Source of the DNA: Lithospermum erythrorhizon | Lineage: Eukaryota > Streptophyta > Magnoliopsida > Boraginales > Boraginaceae | DNA length: 64,000 nt | Reading direction: 5' to 3' | Assembly: GCA_019722365.1 (NCBI GenBank) | Contig: JADFUC010001301.1 | Location: forward strand, 1 to 64,000 | Part shown: positions 12,481 to 24,522 of the stretch, in pieces | How positions within the stretch are numbered: the first letter of the stretch is position 1 | Layout of the letters: each line of letters starts with the position of its first letter | Notes under the pieces: generated by a model | Database searches by the model: none | What the model saw: the letters and a program-made list of their open reading frames with translations, nothing else | Told to the model about the DNA's origin: nothing | Program-made: the position numbers and the translations under genes

Positions 12481-14280
12481 GGACTTAATGGTTGTTAATG
12501 GAGTTTTAGACTTTAAAAACTTCTTTGTCGATTTTACTTGAAATGTAAACTTTAGTCAAATATAACACAATTAACCATATACAAAAGTTTCCAAATTCCT
12601 CAAATGAATGCTAAATTAAGATAAAATAATTAAAGCGATCTAGGAATGGGTATGTGCCAATAAAGCCGCCCAAAAACTCATATTGATCAGCATTAACATT
12701 AAGCTCGTTCCGCAGCGTGTCTGATTAGGTCGATTCGTGGCTATTGATCAATCCTAGCAATCTATATAACATATGACAATTCAAAGCCAAATATCTTGGA
12801 ATTGAGTTTAAGACATTAACATGAAAGTTGGTATGATTTTCTTTGTGCGAGATATAACAACTAAGTTCATTGATCGAAATAAAACTATCTAATAATGAAT
12901 ATTAAATTACGATCAATATAGGATATTCAATTTTAGTACGATTAAACTTGTTCTATCAATACTTACAAGTTAATTCAATTATATGCGACATATTCAATTA
13001 AGCGCATCAACTAGCATATGTCGAATCCTACTTAATTACAGCAATATTCAATATAGACTGAAAATAAAGAGTATGGATAGAGGTACAAGCTTCGACAAGG
13101 CATGTCTTGGTTAGCTAATCTACATCCTCAACCCTAAGGCTCCTCGCGCCAAAGGGAACTTTCTCCCAAATCCACTAGATGGTGCTTCTTCAAATGTTGG
13201 GTGAAGCCCAAACCTGACCTACAACCGTTAGCTCCTTGCTAAAAACAGAGAAACTTGACAGGATTTCAACTCCAGTACACACAGAACCAGTGATAGCGAG
13301 TTTCGCTCTATCAGTAGAATGCAACTCCACTACCTCTAGCAGCTCTATGTCCTATTGCTTGGGCACTAACCTCAACACTACGGACGGTCTCTTAGATTCT
13401 AAAGCGAGCGAGCCTGCTGACACCTCAGACCTTCAAGCCTCTAGTATGAAGAACAAATCCTAACTTAATGGGACATCTCTTTATAGAATAGAGATTGTTG
13501 TTTTATCTCAATTTAAATGCTCCTCAATGAGCTACAATAGGATTACAATTTAAGAACATTTATAACTCCTTACATTGAGTAGATATGAAATTGAAGCTTG
13601 TTGAACTCCTTGTTGAGTAGATATGACTTTGAAGATCTTGAACTCCCCATTTGAGCATTTCATCAAACACCTTGAATGCTCTTTGTTTCCCATTTCTCAT
13701 TTCAAAGTGTAGGCACAAACCAAACTCACTCTCTTTGATAATCAAGATTAAAGCTCACATGTTTGAGAGATTTGGTGTTTAAAGATGAGAAATAAAACCT
13801 TTGAATGATGTATTTTTAGCTAAAAAATATTTGGGAAGAGTTGAAGTTCGAAGATTGGGGGTTTAAATAGGTGTTAAAATGGAGTTAACGGTCAAAAAAA
13901 TATTTCGACCCCATCGAGACCCTTCAAGGTCTCAATGAGGTACCTACAGAGAGGTCAAAAAACTGATCCATCGTGACCTCGAATTTGAGATGCACGTCAT
14001 GACCTCAGCCAGGGCACAAATCGAGCGTATAGTCCGCGATGGTCAAACTTAAAAATTCATTTCCCGCTTCGTTATAACTCCGATTTTGACGATTCAAAAG
14101 CGTTGGAAAGCTCTTTTCAAACCCTTTGATAATATGAAATCAAACCCCAGTTTTAAAAATATTAAGATTTTCAAAATATTTTCTTTTGACAAACATTCTT
14201 AAAAACATTAAAACGGTTAAGTTCTTTTTGACAAAAATGATTTGAAAAATATCTTCCAAATAAGAACTTCAATCGATGGA
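12481..14280 (-). repeat. LTR-like relic region
   Basis: This stretch holds no convincing gene. Around 13560-13780 and 13890-14160 it has features usual in plant LTRs and their leaders: direct short repeats of a ttgagtagatatga phrase (13576 and 13615), a GAGACC/GGTCTC-rich segment at 13915-13985, and a tccgattttgacgattcaaaagcgttggaaagc-type block at about 14090-14115. The open frame at 13236-13463 encodes a Ser/Thr-rich peptide with no recognised domain. Ends and family were not resolved. Confidence 0.3.
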
Positions 14281-14559
14281 AATACTATGGATATGTAAGT
14301 ATAAATACAAATCCATAATTCGGGGATCTTAAAGTGCATACTACATTATTAAACAAAACATATATTTACAATATATGAATAAGCAGTACCCATTGCGTGA
14401 GGTAAATTCCACTAAAGTTCACTTGCAGCTTTCAAATTCACAACGTGAATTTGACTTCACTTCAACTCACTTGTTGTAATATCAATCGTATGATATCTAC
14501 AGTTGGCAGTCCTTTCAGAAGGTTGAATCAAGAACCGATTTATGCTAGTAAACAAGGAT

Positions 14560-15272
14560 GAACAAAAACCAAAAACCAAGAAAATTCTTGGAAATTTCGG
14601 CCAAGGGGGGGGGCGGCTACTTTAGGGTTTTTGATGAAAAAGATTTACAAAACTTATGTCATAAAAACCCTAAAGTTTGCTTATATAGGGCTAGGTTAAA
14701 ACAAGCCCGATAAGCAACCCGTTAAGTATTAGCTTGACTCGTTAACTCTATTAGTTCGTTAAGACACTAATGAGTTGCTAATGAGTTGAACTATTTAATT
14801 AGCTTAATTAAATAGTAATGAGTCAATATCAATAATCTTTCAAGTTATTGATAAATACTAAAATTACTCGAACCAATTAAATAACTATTTAATTGATTCT
14901 ATTTGTTCAATCGATATTCTACATAAAATGTGAACCGCGTAATTGAAATACATTTCTCGATTATCTGATTCTCTTTCGCTACATGAAATATAACTCAACT
15001 TCCTTGTATGTGTGTGACCTAGGCTCGGATAATAGAAAGTTGTATAATAATAATAATTGACCAATTACTATTATAACGATTAATAGTAAAAAGATCTAGC
15101 AATCGGCTCGCAACTTTATCATGAGAACCCTTTTAAGTAATATACAATTACTAAGTTGAACACTAAAGGATTACGATAATCACATTTAACCCAGGCGGTA
15201 AATGAATTGATACACAATTGTACTTAAGCGGACATAATAAGTAAGATCAATTCTCATTGATTTCCAACACAA
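14560..15272 (-). repeat. LTR fragment or solo LTR, diverged family 1 (copy C)
   Basis: The right end reads gatttccaaca, so the minus strand begins TGTTGGAAATC. This matches the terminus of copies A, B, D and E. Blocks at 14750-15270 follow the family order, including gtatgtgtgtgacctaggctcgg and the run with tgaattgatacacaatt. The copy is clearly diverged from the others. No paired LTR or interior was identified, so a solo LTR or truncated copy is likely. The left limit is uncertain. Confidence 0.55.
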
Positions 15273-15912
15273 TCAAGATCAAGGAAGGAAAGTAAAGTAA
15301 GATTCGAGCCGTAACTTTTACTGTCTTCGAACTTTTTGCATCAGACTCATCTCTTCGATCTTAATTTTTAAGATTAGCTCTCCTTCTTGGTCCTTTCATG
15401 ACGGTAGATGGGCCGATCTTCTTCCTCGCCATTATTCACTTTGAAGCTTTGTATAGTTGATTCTTCTTCTCTATCCTACATACTAAATCTTTTTTGGCAT
15501 TGTGTGCTTACCTTGAACTTCGACATTTCTTCATTGATTTCAATGCCTTGATCTTGTGCTTGTTTGATATGAATATCAACTTTGTATCCGACAAGCACCT
15601 TTCTAACATGTCTATGAAATAAATCACTTAAGCACACATGTTAGATAGTAAATCAATATTTAAGTCATCATTAAAATAAGATGTATGAACTCGTAGTCCA
15701 ACAGAGAGCACTCTATATATGAATGGCTCTCATAAATGTGAAGAGAGCACACTTGAGAAAATTTCATAATGAAGGAATAATGAGAAAATTTCATAAGACA
15801 GTAAGCCACTTTGCATTGGTTCACTTAGATTGTCCAACATGAAGGAAAAATGAGCATAACCATTCCATAATATGGATGAGCCATTTTACAAAAGATATTT
15901 ACTATGCGTGTA
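15273..15912. other. Intergenic, no gene recognised
   Basis: Moderately T-rich DNA follows the LTR end. No ORF, tandem repeat or transposon end was identified. Confidence 0.4.
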
Positions 15913-16135
15913 TTTCTAACCGTTTCAAAATATTTGTCCTTCTAGCATATAAAATTATATATTTTTTTTCAATGTATTTTTTGAGTATTTTTTATTATTA
16001 AATTATCAACCAACTAATTATATAGTTTCAATTAATTGATATTTTACATTTTCAATGTACTTTTGACTATATTTTACTTTACTTAATCTATGTTTAAATG
16101 GTTAGAAAGACAACTAAAAAAAGGAACGGAGGAAG
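15913..16135. mobile_element. Stowaway-like MITE, 223 bp
   Basis: The left end reads about tttctaaccgtttcaaaata and the right end aaggaacggaggaag. These approximate the inverted repeat of Stowaway MITEs (ctccctccgtttcaaaata). TA dinucleotides flank both ends (15911-15912 and 16136-16137), as expected for Tc1/mariner-type insertion. The length is typical and the interior is AT-rich and non-coding. The right repeat is better preserved than the left. Confidence 0.65.
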
Positions 16136-16310
16136 TATATATTAATAGTCATTTCAATTATTTGTTACCCTATCCTATTGAATTATTAGCAGCAACAAGA
16201 CAAAATAAAGGAGGGAAATTGACATGCATGTTTAATCAAATCAAGAGGCTTCACAAATCTTCTTTCTTATTATTACAACTATTAATGTTGCGTCAAGCGG
16301 CTTTCATTTC

Positions 16311-16703
16311 GACTTTAGTCGAGGCTCCAGGCTCGGTTTGGTTTATAGTGACTGAGCTTCAGCCCGACCTTGACGGGCTGGTTAGTTCGTGAGCCGCCTC
16401 GTGCTTTCGGTTGTATGATTATTATTATATATTTAAATAAAAGTATAAACTAATATCTAATGTTTTTATGATTTGGACACATTATCAAGGACAATGTGTC
16501 GTTATGATGACCTTTGTTATAATTTAGTTAATGTAAAGGTATAATTTATTTATTAATGATTAATGTGTCTCGAAGTATGAGTGGTCGAAGCTTTGCTAGA
16601 CTTTGGCTCGGCTCGGTGAGCCATCAACGAGCGAGCCTTAGGCTGGATTTAAGTGATAGAATCAAACCAAAATTCTCCCGGCTCGGGCTCGACTTCGACT
16701 CGG
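16311..16703. mobile_element. Inverted-repeat element with GGCTCGG arms
   Basis: The left arm at 16311-16344 (gactttagtcgaggctcc, then aggctcggtttggttt) is an imperfect reverse complement of the right arm at 16664-16703 (aaaccaaaattctcccggct, then cgggctcgacttcgactcgg). The GC-rich arms contrast with the AT-rich centre. This fits a non-autonomous terminal-inverted-repeat element. Exact termini and target duplication were not resolved, so the superfamily is left open. Confidence 0.5.
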
Positions 16704-17615
16704 TAACAACTCTACTTATTACGATGGAAAAATTAAGATCAAATCTTTCTTATTTATATTATATATGCCCTTTCTCTCCCCCCCCTCTTTTTTTGTTTCC
16801 TTTATGGGTGTGGTCCTAAGATAGTGAAGGCAATTTTAATTAACAATGCAAATTCAAATTTATCAATTGGATTAGAAAATGTAAAGCAGTGACACATGAA
16901 CAATGGAGTTTCTAATGGAAGCTAGAAAGGTTTGAAGTTGACAAGTTTGTGGTTGCTTTTTCTTGATGAGGATGAGTTAGGTTCAATTCAAAGGTGACGT
17001 TAAGTACTATAGAAGACCACTTCAATAATAATTCCGTTGCCGAGTTTTTTTTTATTTATCCATATAATATGAGTATGTATATATTGATAGCTAGTGCTAC
17101 TTTGATCCCATGATATACGACACGTATAATGAGTGCATTTGATGTTGATTATTAATTTCTATCATTCTGAATTAAAAACATGATTCGTGAATAATTATGC
17201 TAAAGTTTAACACCTTGTAGTCTATTTCAATTTAATTGTGAGTTTTTCAAACAACTAGTAAACTTACTTTTAAAACAATAATTTGATATGATACCATTAG
17301 GAGTAAATATTGCATTACCAAATACTTATATGTTATTTTAGTCATTCGAAAAATGCATTTAAATAATATGAAATTATAATTAAAATTGAGTTGTTTTCAT
17401 TTAGGCATGACATAATATGACATAATCTATTAAAATATGGACATTAAAAGCACTTCGCGATTCTTTAAAATTGAGAACTAAAAAGAAAAAAGTCATGTGT
17501 ATGGCTCTAGCTCATCAAGATGCAAAATACGAACATAATCAACAATAGCCTTACAAATTGAGGAATATTTTATGTTAAAATTGAATCTTTTTGTAAGTGA
17601 TTTGTCTAATTTTGA
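16704..17615. other. AT-rich intergenic stretch
   Basis: No gene, structured RNA or repeat end was recognised. Confidence 0.45.
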
Positions 17616-17620
17616 AACTA

Positions 17621-18186
17621 TGTTATGATTTATTACACAATAAATCACTTCCGGTTCGAGCAATTAATAAACAAACATGAATTAAGCGTAAATAAGCAGA
17701 GACACAAGAATTTATGAGATTCTCCTCAATATAAAAGGTACGTCTGTTGTTGTCTGAGGAATGCATGTCAAAGAAGGTATTCTGGCCTCTGCATTAGGCT
17801 AGTCACATTAGTTGAGTATTTTCTTATCACCGAAAATCTCAACAACAAAGTCTATCAAGAACAAAGATAAACTTTCTAAGTTCTTCAAGAATATTAAAGT
17901 CCTAATATTCTTCCTATGATGATTCTATGTATATGTGTGATGAACAACTCATAGTAAATACCTATCTATTTGTGAGCAAGGTATAACCTACAAATATTAC
18001 GGAATCTGAAAAGCCAAAAAACCGCCTAAGCGAAAGCGCACCGGCTCGTCAGTAGGCCTTAATCGGCCCTGCGGTATTCTATCTAGGAGCGATTCTCTTC
18101 GAGTCTTTGGCGAGATTGTCGCTTCCCGGTCGGCCCCCAATAGCCGATTAACACGGTCTGACGAAACCAGGCACTAAAATCCAACA
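17621..18186 (-). repeat. 3' LTR of copia element 17621-20489
   Basis: The terminal dinucleotides are TG and CA. It shares blocks with 20051-20489, including caacaaagtctatcaagaac. It is the longer of the pair; the extra GC-rich part at 18010-18170 is largely absent from the partner. Confidence 0.8.
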
Positions 18187-18405
18187 AATCTCCCGAGCTT
18201 GAAGACGTATCACCATGCTAAGCAGCGTTGCAGCGGCCCTCCACGAGGTTCATGGAGTCCCGAACTCCCACTTGAAGAGGATCCCGACTTGATTACCTTA
18301 ATCGAGAACATCCCACTAGTAACACTAAGCGACTATCGAAGAGGCAAAGAAATAGCCATTACCTTTATTTCCCGTTGAACTTATTTACCTATTCGAGGGC
18401 AATCG

Positions 18406-18747
18406 TCATACTCTACGCCTTTCCTTTTTTACGGGCACCTTGGAAAACCTCCAAGCTTGATTGGTCATCAATGAATTTCTTTTTTCTTCTCCGCGATCGC
18501 CAACTCCCACTTGATCCAATTCATTGATCTTCGATGTTTCATCAGAATATCGTTCAACAGTTAGCACATAATTTAGAGGTTGGGAATACCTTTCATTACG
18601 ACTTTGAAACACGCCCGCTAACTCCGATGATTCTTGCAACCATAGTAGTTGCATCATACGAGGATTCTCGAACTCATCACCAAGCAGCTGCTTGTCGGTT
18701 AGGGCACCTTTCGACCCAACCAGCGGCTTTATTTGCCACCGGCTCAC
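18406..18747 (-). pseudogene. Copia polyprotein remnant (linker before reverse transcriptase)
   Basis: The minus-strand reading contains RYSQPLNYVLTVERYSDE. It resembles the segment just upstream of the reverse transcriptase in many plant copia polyproteins, typically an R-x-P-x-RYSPALNY-type motif. The frame ends before any YVDD-type catalytic box, so no polymerase remains. It lies downstream of the gag and protease remnants of the same element, in the expected order. Confidence 0.5.
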
Positions 18748-18981
18748 CAGGCTTTCCGAGAACTACTCGGTAATCAAAACGGGGAATTTCTGCTTGACAA
18801 TCCTATCTATTTTCATAGAAACTCCATATCGAAACTCATGTTTTCCTTGTACCCAAATCTACACTCGTATTCTTCTAAACATCGTCAAGTATAAAGTACT
18901 TGAGTTCTTCCATAGCTATGTCATGCTCCCGAACTACCTTCCGAACTTTCCCGTCTTCAAAGTAGTCCTATAACCGTCACA

Positions 18982-19260
18982 TCAGTGACTCACTGAAATT
19001 AAACTTTTCCCTAACTTCAAAATATGCATCACCTTTGTCAATCTCCAGGTAGAACCATTTAACAACCTTAGATTCACATTTCTCATACCCACAACATCCA
19101 ACTGTTCACCATTAGCAAGATGAATTGTCCAAAAATTTCCAAAAATATAATTTACCATTACATCCCTGTCATGCGTAGTATCAAAAGATGCTCCAGAATC
19201 TATAACCCAAGAATCCACAACATTATCCACCGATAGTAATAAAAATGGGATAATCCTCAT
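18982..19260 (-). pseudogene. Copia aspartic protease / gag-pre-integrase remnant
   Basis: The reading begins near VDSWVIDSGASFDTTHDR, whose DSGAS is the aspartic protease active-site motif. It continues through GEQLDVVGMRNVNL to a KLGKSLISVSH block typical of copia polyproteins. The protease cleaves the Gag-Pol precursor in the virus-like particle. The frame is broken after the LISV motif and integrase is not found. The same region is present in another broken copy at 27109-27399. Confidence 0.8.
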
Positions 19261-19409
19261 TACAACTTATGAGCACAAACGCTTTAGTTTTCTGATGCCT
19301 CTTCATGCTGTTAGGTTTTTGCGCGATCAATGGCGAGGATCGGAATTACTCATACCTCTAAACCGTGACCTCCCATTATTTCTAGAATCCACTGTCTCGG
19401 TTCTCCCTA

Positions 19410-19661
19410 CTACACTAAATCTTGAGAATCCACATGATTCCTAACCTCACCTACATTAATCTTCATTGCCTCCTGGACAGAATACAGCTCATAGACCACC
19501 TTGAACTCAACCTTGTTAGTACATACAAAGTTACTAACACTAGCCCTCATTGGTTCCCAACTATCAGGTAAGGAAGCCAACAAGATCAGCCCTTGCATCT
19601 CATCATCAAAGTTAATATCTACCATCGACAATTGATTAATAATGTTATTAAAATAGTTCAA
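19410..19661 (-). pseudogene. Copia Gag (UBN2-type) remnant
   Basis: The reading contains MNYFNNIINQLSMVDINFDD and LLASLPDSWEPMRASV, hallmark blocks of the copia Gag family (UBN2 / retrotransposon gag domain). Gag forms the particle that packages element RNA. The N-terminal half is missing and a stop precedes the zinc knuckle. It lies between the degraded primer-binding site and the protease remnant, as expected for the minus orientation. Confidence 0.8.
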
Positions 19662-20050
19662 GTGTTTCGCTATAGGTGTTCCATCTCACATCTTAAGGTG
19701 AAACAATTTTTTCATGAGAAATATCTTATTGTTTATAGAAGGTTTCTCATACGGTCACAAAAGCTATCGACCCTTTATGAGTGTTTTTCATTGCAACGTT
19801 GGCAACAAGCGTTTTTGAATAGCGAGATTACGTCCTTTGAACACCGCGTGTCTGCGCCTTTCAGCTGTCAGTAGTCCATCTTGCCGGCCTATACGGTGGT
19901 TTGTTGGCTTCTTCCCGTATAGATGATCGTCTATACACATCTTCCAATACGGAAAATCTATTCGGTCAAATTTATTATTTCAACGTGTCTAACTCCTTCG
20001 TTTCTACTTAGGTGTTCTTGAACTCACAGCCAGAAGCTCTATCTTTGGTT

Positions 20051-20489
20051 TGTTATGATTTAGACCCTAAATCACTTATGGAGTTCCAAGCAATTAATGA
20101 CAACGACGCAGAATTAAAAGTCTTGAAATAAACATACACAAGAATTTATCAGGGTTCCCCCTCGATGTGAAAGTACATCCACATTCTTTATTTGCGAGAA
20201 TCCACTATGTTCAGAAGGTAGTACAAGCCTATCAGCAGCTAGTCTATCGGTTGAGTATTTGTTTATGTAGAAATCTAAGCAACAAAGTCTATCAAGAACA
20301 AAGATAAACTAAGTTATTCAGAATATTAAAGCCTAATATTCTTCTTATGATGATTCGATGTATTTGTGTAGTCAACAACTTCATAGTAAATAACTGTCAT
20401 TTATAAACCGAAAGACGGAGTTCTTCAATGGGCCCTGCAGCAGCGTATTGCAGGTGCTGATTGACACCATGGCTGCACTAAATCCAACA
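20051..20489 (-). repeat. 5' LTR of copia element 17621-20489
   Basis: It starts TGTTATGATTTA and ends AATCCAACA, with internal deletion relative to its partner. The flanking aacta matches the left target duplication exactly. Confidence 0.8.
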
Positions 20490-20494
20490 AACTA

Positions 20495-22190
20495 AATTGA
20501 CATATAGACGAGTTAGTATTTAGTAATAAAGTGAATGCAGTTAATATTTAGGTAAGTGACGATTAATTGGTGAAATCATGCATATTGTTCACATACAAAT
20601 GCAACTCGTCTTCAAAATCATACATGTTGCGTTCTAAATTAGTTGAAATTAAAGAGAAAATTCTCCTGCATTATAATTAGTGGGAGATTTTATAGCACAT
20701 CTACGTATAAGCCTGGTACTAGGTATTGTAGAAGAAAGTGATATTCACCAAGAAAATTTTATGTTGCTTGATTGAGAATACATGGCTCCAAATAAAAGTA
20801 GAGGTAGGTGACGCCCGTTGATTCTTTGGCCATGAATGAAGCTTCGACCAAGCAAAATCACTAAAAAATTAATCAACTCATCACTATCAAAAGTTAATCA
20901 TGATTAATTAGGAAATCATGTTCTGAAAAATCTTCTAATTAAAAACACTTAAGCTCTCTATCCACATTTTTAGTGGATTAGAACCTCATTAATAAAACGT
21001 AAGCAAAGAGTATCTTGCGTGCAAGTAAATAGTATTCTAATTAGCCGCACCAATGTCAATTCTTGGTATATATGCAACGTGTAACGTGTTAGTACTTAGT
21101 ATAATAAACAAATAAAGTATAAATTGCCCACAAACAATGTATTATATATCATGAGGGAAGGTGAATTCTTTTACATAGTTAAGCAATTGCAGAATCAAAC
21201 AAAGAACAGAAAGTAGTGATAATGGGAAATATGATGAGTTTTTATCCTTACTGAACCAATCAGAAGCTGATGAGCTCAGGTGGATTAGAAAGAAGGAGGA
21301 AAGAAATGTTGGGTTGTTTTAGTGGGGGTAAAGTGGAGACAAGTCTAGGGCACAACTTATGGATTGGTATGGTACAAGTGATGGTACATATAACTCAATT
21401 GTTTAATTAGACTAATTGGAGATGCTTAAAAATCTTGAGTAGATTGCTTCTATAGTGGCATGGAATTTTTACACGAGATTAAAAAGTAAAATATGATGAG
21501 AACGTAACAAAACCTTAAATCTGATTCGACTCTTAAAAACTATATAAATGTAATAGGAAACTAATAAATATTGAAAAATAAAACATTAAAGATTAATAAG
21601 CTAATTATTAGAACATTAATTGTCCTTCAAAACTTGTCATATATATACATTGAAATCATTCCAATAGTTAGGGATTCGATATTGCATGATTGACTATATG
21701 AATATTTGGTATATATATAACTGTCCTCTTGTTTTGTTTAATCGAAATTCAGTACAAATTCAAGATTAATAATGAATTTAAAGCTAATAATAAATTAAGA
21801 ATAAGGTGAATTAGGAAGTATTCCGTATATATTTCCAAGACACCAATACAATAGAAAGTGTATAAGATATAAAGTATATAAAAGTGACTCGTACACTTTT
21901 ATTTCGAAAATAAGGTGGATTATTAATATATATGGACAGCCAAATAAAAAAAGATTGATTGTTGTTCCTGGTCAAATCAAATGGTGGTGGCTTGACGAGT
22001 GCGTGTGGTGAGAACGAGCCTTGAAATGACAACCTCTTCAATTGCCAATAATAATATAGTGGCACACCCATTATGAGTCTTTGAAAAATTTATAAATTGG
22101 TCATGTCATGCAACCCGTTATCTCATTCTTTTTATTTTTCATGTTTAATTTGATTATTCACAGAGTTAAAAACTTAAAATTATTATTTAT
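20495..22190. other. Intergenic, no gene recognised
   Basis: AT-rich DNA with no domain-bearing ORF and no clear repeat pair. Confidence 0.45.
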
Positions 22191-22442
22191 CTCACTTCGT
22201 CACCGAAAATAAATGATGTCTATAAAATTCTTATTTCAAAATAAGTGATTGTTTGCTTTTCAATACAACTTTATGCATTGAAATTTACAAAATTCTTTAT
22301 CGTCGTTCCTTATCTTTATTTTCATTGGTTAATAATCTTACGTCACATTGAAAATTGTGAAGTACGTACTTTTTATTGATTTCATAACTCATAATAAAGC
22401 ACTTTTTTGGCTAGATGATCACTTATTTTGGAGCGGAGGGAG
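22191..22442. mobile_element. Stowaway-like MITE, about 252 bp
   Basis: The right end cttattttggagcggaggga carries the conserved Stowaway inverted repeat and is followed by TA. The left end (ctcacttcgtcaccgaaaat) is a decayed version of its complement, next to a TA at 22188-22189. The interior is AT-rich and non-coding. The element abuts the (TA)n tract that follows. Confidence 0.7.
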
Positions 22443-22451
22443 TATCTCTCA

Positions 22452-22495
22452 TATATATATATATATATATATATCTATATATATATATATATATT
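22452..22495. repeat. (TA)n microsatellite
   Basis: A nearly pure TA dinucleotide run of about 44 bp interrupted by tatcta. It follows the TA target site of the MITE, so it may have expanded from it. The ORF crossing it is incidental. Confidence 0.85.
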
Positions 22496-22718
22496 TATAT
22501 AATTATAAAATTGAAAGATATTTAAAACATATTTTTGCACGAAATTTAGAGAGTGATTTTGAATACTAAGCCTATAGTTTAGTATCCTAATATTAAAGGA
22601 TATATTTATACTTTTTTATTTTTAATTAATGGTTGACAAAAGGAAAAAACTCATTCCCAATTTGTTGCTGCCGTTTCAAACACTTACCCAAAATGGGGCA
22701 AAAATCACTCACTAAATC

Positions 22719-23039
22719 TGTTGAAAACGTATATTCAAAATATATATATTAATACAAGTAATTTAGAATAAATCTATTACAATAAGCTGCTGCTCTATTC
22801 TCTCTGCGGAGAGATTTTCTATTATAGATTATCTATTACTATTTTTTCTATATCTATATTTTAATCACTACATGCATTAGATATTTATAGTGAAGAGAAA
22901 CCGGTAATATCGCGTGCATGTCTGATGCATAACCTACTACCTTTTATTACCGTATATAAAACTAATGATCTATGTTTTATTATATTTTATACATTACTTT
23001 TTTTCTCAGCATTACAATCTTGTGGTTGTAATTCTAACA
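22719..23039 (-). repeat. 3' LTR of copia element 22719-24843
   Basis: It begins TGTTGAAAACG and ends GTAATTCTAACA on the plus strand. It has the same length as its partner and shares atttagaataaatctatt and atttatagtgaagagaaa. Confidence 0.9.
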
Positions 23040-23498
23040 CTCCCCACCAATGTGACTTTTGCATTCGAACTTCTCTTTCAAATTTTGAAACACCTCCATC
23101 TTCAATGGCTTTGTAAAGATATCAGCGAGTTGATCTTCTGTTCTACAATGTAGTAGTTCCACAACTTTATCATTTACTTGTTCTCGAATGAAGTGGTATT
23201 TTATGTTGATATGTTTACTTCGACTATGTGGCTTGGATTCTTTACTTGAGTGATATGGGCGACTTGTTATCAACATATATAGTAACTGGTTCTTCCGTTG
23301 AATAATATAACTCGCACAAAATATACTTGACCGTATTGCCGACATGCATGCAGCTGCGGTTATATACTCTGCTTCGCATGTTGAGTGCAAAAAGCGTTTG
23401 TTAGCTTCTTTGATGACTCCGCGAAAATATCGGTGATCGATATAGAAAAGCATAACTTTGAAGTGCTTTTCATCATCCAATGTCTCTGTAGTGATCAT
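23034..23498 (-). pseudogene. Copia RNase H C-terminal remnant
   Basis: The minus-strand reading includes EAEYITAAACMSA, a copia RNase H motif, then KHINIKYHFIREQV and RTEDQLADIFTKPL, the signature end of plant copia Pol. RNase H removes the RNA strand during reverse transcription. The reading between these blocks is disrupted near the motif and the protein ends at the polypurine tract, as in intact elements. Confidence 0.88.
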
Positions 23499-23737
23499 TT
23501 ATACGAATATCGACTAGTATTTGTGTGTAAAATAAACCATCATTTAATGCACCTTCGATATCTTATTATTCTTTTTTGCTACGATGAAGTGATGATCTTG
23601 TTTAGGGAGTTTCCATATACTACTCGCTAAACCTAGCCCTCACGTTATATCGAGGGCAGCGTGAAAAGTTAAATACCTTAAGTTTCCTACCGAGGTTCTT
23701 GAGCAATATTGGATTCACAGTTCTTTATTTGAATTAA

Positions 23738-24064
23738 CTACCAGCTCATGCATATTTCTACCGATTTGCCAGGCTTGCAGTCTTTCATCCTAAATTTACT
23801 CAAAATTTGTTTAGCATATTTTCGTTGTGACATGAAAATTCCATCTTTTGCTTGTTTTACTTCAACCCCAAGAAAATATGACATCTCACCAATATCTGTC
23901 ATCTCGAATTCTTTAGTCATCACTTCCTTAAAATCATTAAACATGTCTGGATTATTTCCAGTATAAACCATGTCATCGACATATAAGCATATAAACATGA
24001 TATCTCCGTTCTCATTTTTCTTTGCATATAGGGAATGCTCATAAGGACTTTTCACCAAAATCAT
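23738..24064 (-). pseudogene. Copia reverse transcriptase remnant
   Basis: The reading contains ICLYVDDMVYTGNN, in which YVDD is the catalytic box, followed by YFLGVEVKQAKDGIFMSQRK, a family-diagnostic block. Two catalytic aspartates of the box are intact. The N-terminal fingers and palm are missing and a frameshift separates this part from RNase H, so no active enzyme is expected. Confidence 0.9.
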
Positions 24065-24508
24065 TTTTTGAGAAAGTATTCATCAATCGCTGTATTCGAA
24101 ACAGTAGCTTACTTGACCCATATAAAGCTTTATTCGACCTACATTCTTTATCTTCTTGACCTTTCTCAACATATATCTAGGTGGTTTGTTCTATGTAGAC
24201 TTCTTCTTGAGATACCCATTTAAGAATCTTGACTTCACGTCCATCGATAGATCTTCCTAGTTCTGAATTGCAATTCTTTGTAGAGTCTTATGGTTTTCAA
24301 CTCGTGCAATTGGGTAAATAGGTCATCATAGTCAATCCGTAGCTCTATTTGTAACCTTTAGCAACCCAATCTTGCCTTATTGCCTCACTTTTCCATCTTG
24401 GTTGGTCTTTGTCTTATAGACCTATTTAGCGTAATTGTTTTATCCTTCCACGAAAGATTCGTAAGTTCCAAGTATCATTCTTGATTGCATCCAATTTCTT
24501 CATTCATG

Positions 24509-24520
24509 GCTTTGATACCA
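24509..24520 (-). other. tRNA-Met-type primer-binding site of copia element
   Basis: The plus strand reads gctttgatacca. Its complement TGGTATCAAAGC matches the initiator tRNA-Met site TGGTATCAGAGC with one difference. It lies 2 bp from the 5' LTR end and sets the element's orientation. Confidence 0.85.
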
Positions 24521-24522
24521 CT

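Larger units (their letters stand above)
17621..20489 (-). mobile_element. Ty1/copia retrotransposon, degenerate, target duplication AACTA
   Basis: Two like-oriented LTRs bound this 2.87-kb element: 17621-18186 (566 bp) and 20051-20489 (439 bp, shortened). Both start TGTTATGATTTA and end AATCCAACA on the plus strand. The 5-bp direct repeat aacta flanks it exactly (17616-17620 and 20490-20494), showing a single insertion event. Read on the minus strand, a polypurine tract (cgggagatt) abuts the 3' LTR, and a degraded tRNA-Met-type site follows the 5' LTR near 20035-20050. Interior remnants follow copia order: gag, then protease region, then the segment before reverse transcriptase. Most integrase, reverse transcriptase and RNase H are missing, so the copy is non-autonomous. 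Its LTRs resemble those of the element at 25739-28778. Confidence 0.85.

Noticed and set aside
12211..12498. 95-residue frame in the GC-rich island
   Set aside because: Open frame is explained by high GC and few stops; no recognisable motif, and its flanks lack gene signals.
22348..22569. 73-residue frame across the (TA)n tract
   Set aside because: The translation is an Ile/Tyr run made by the dinucleotide repeat and the MITE end; no domain.
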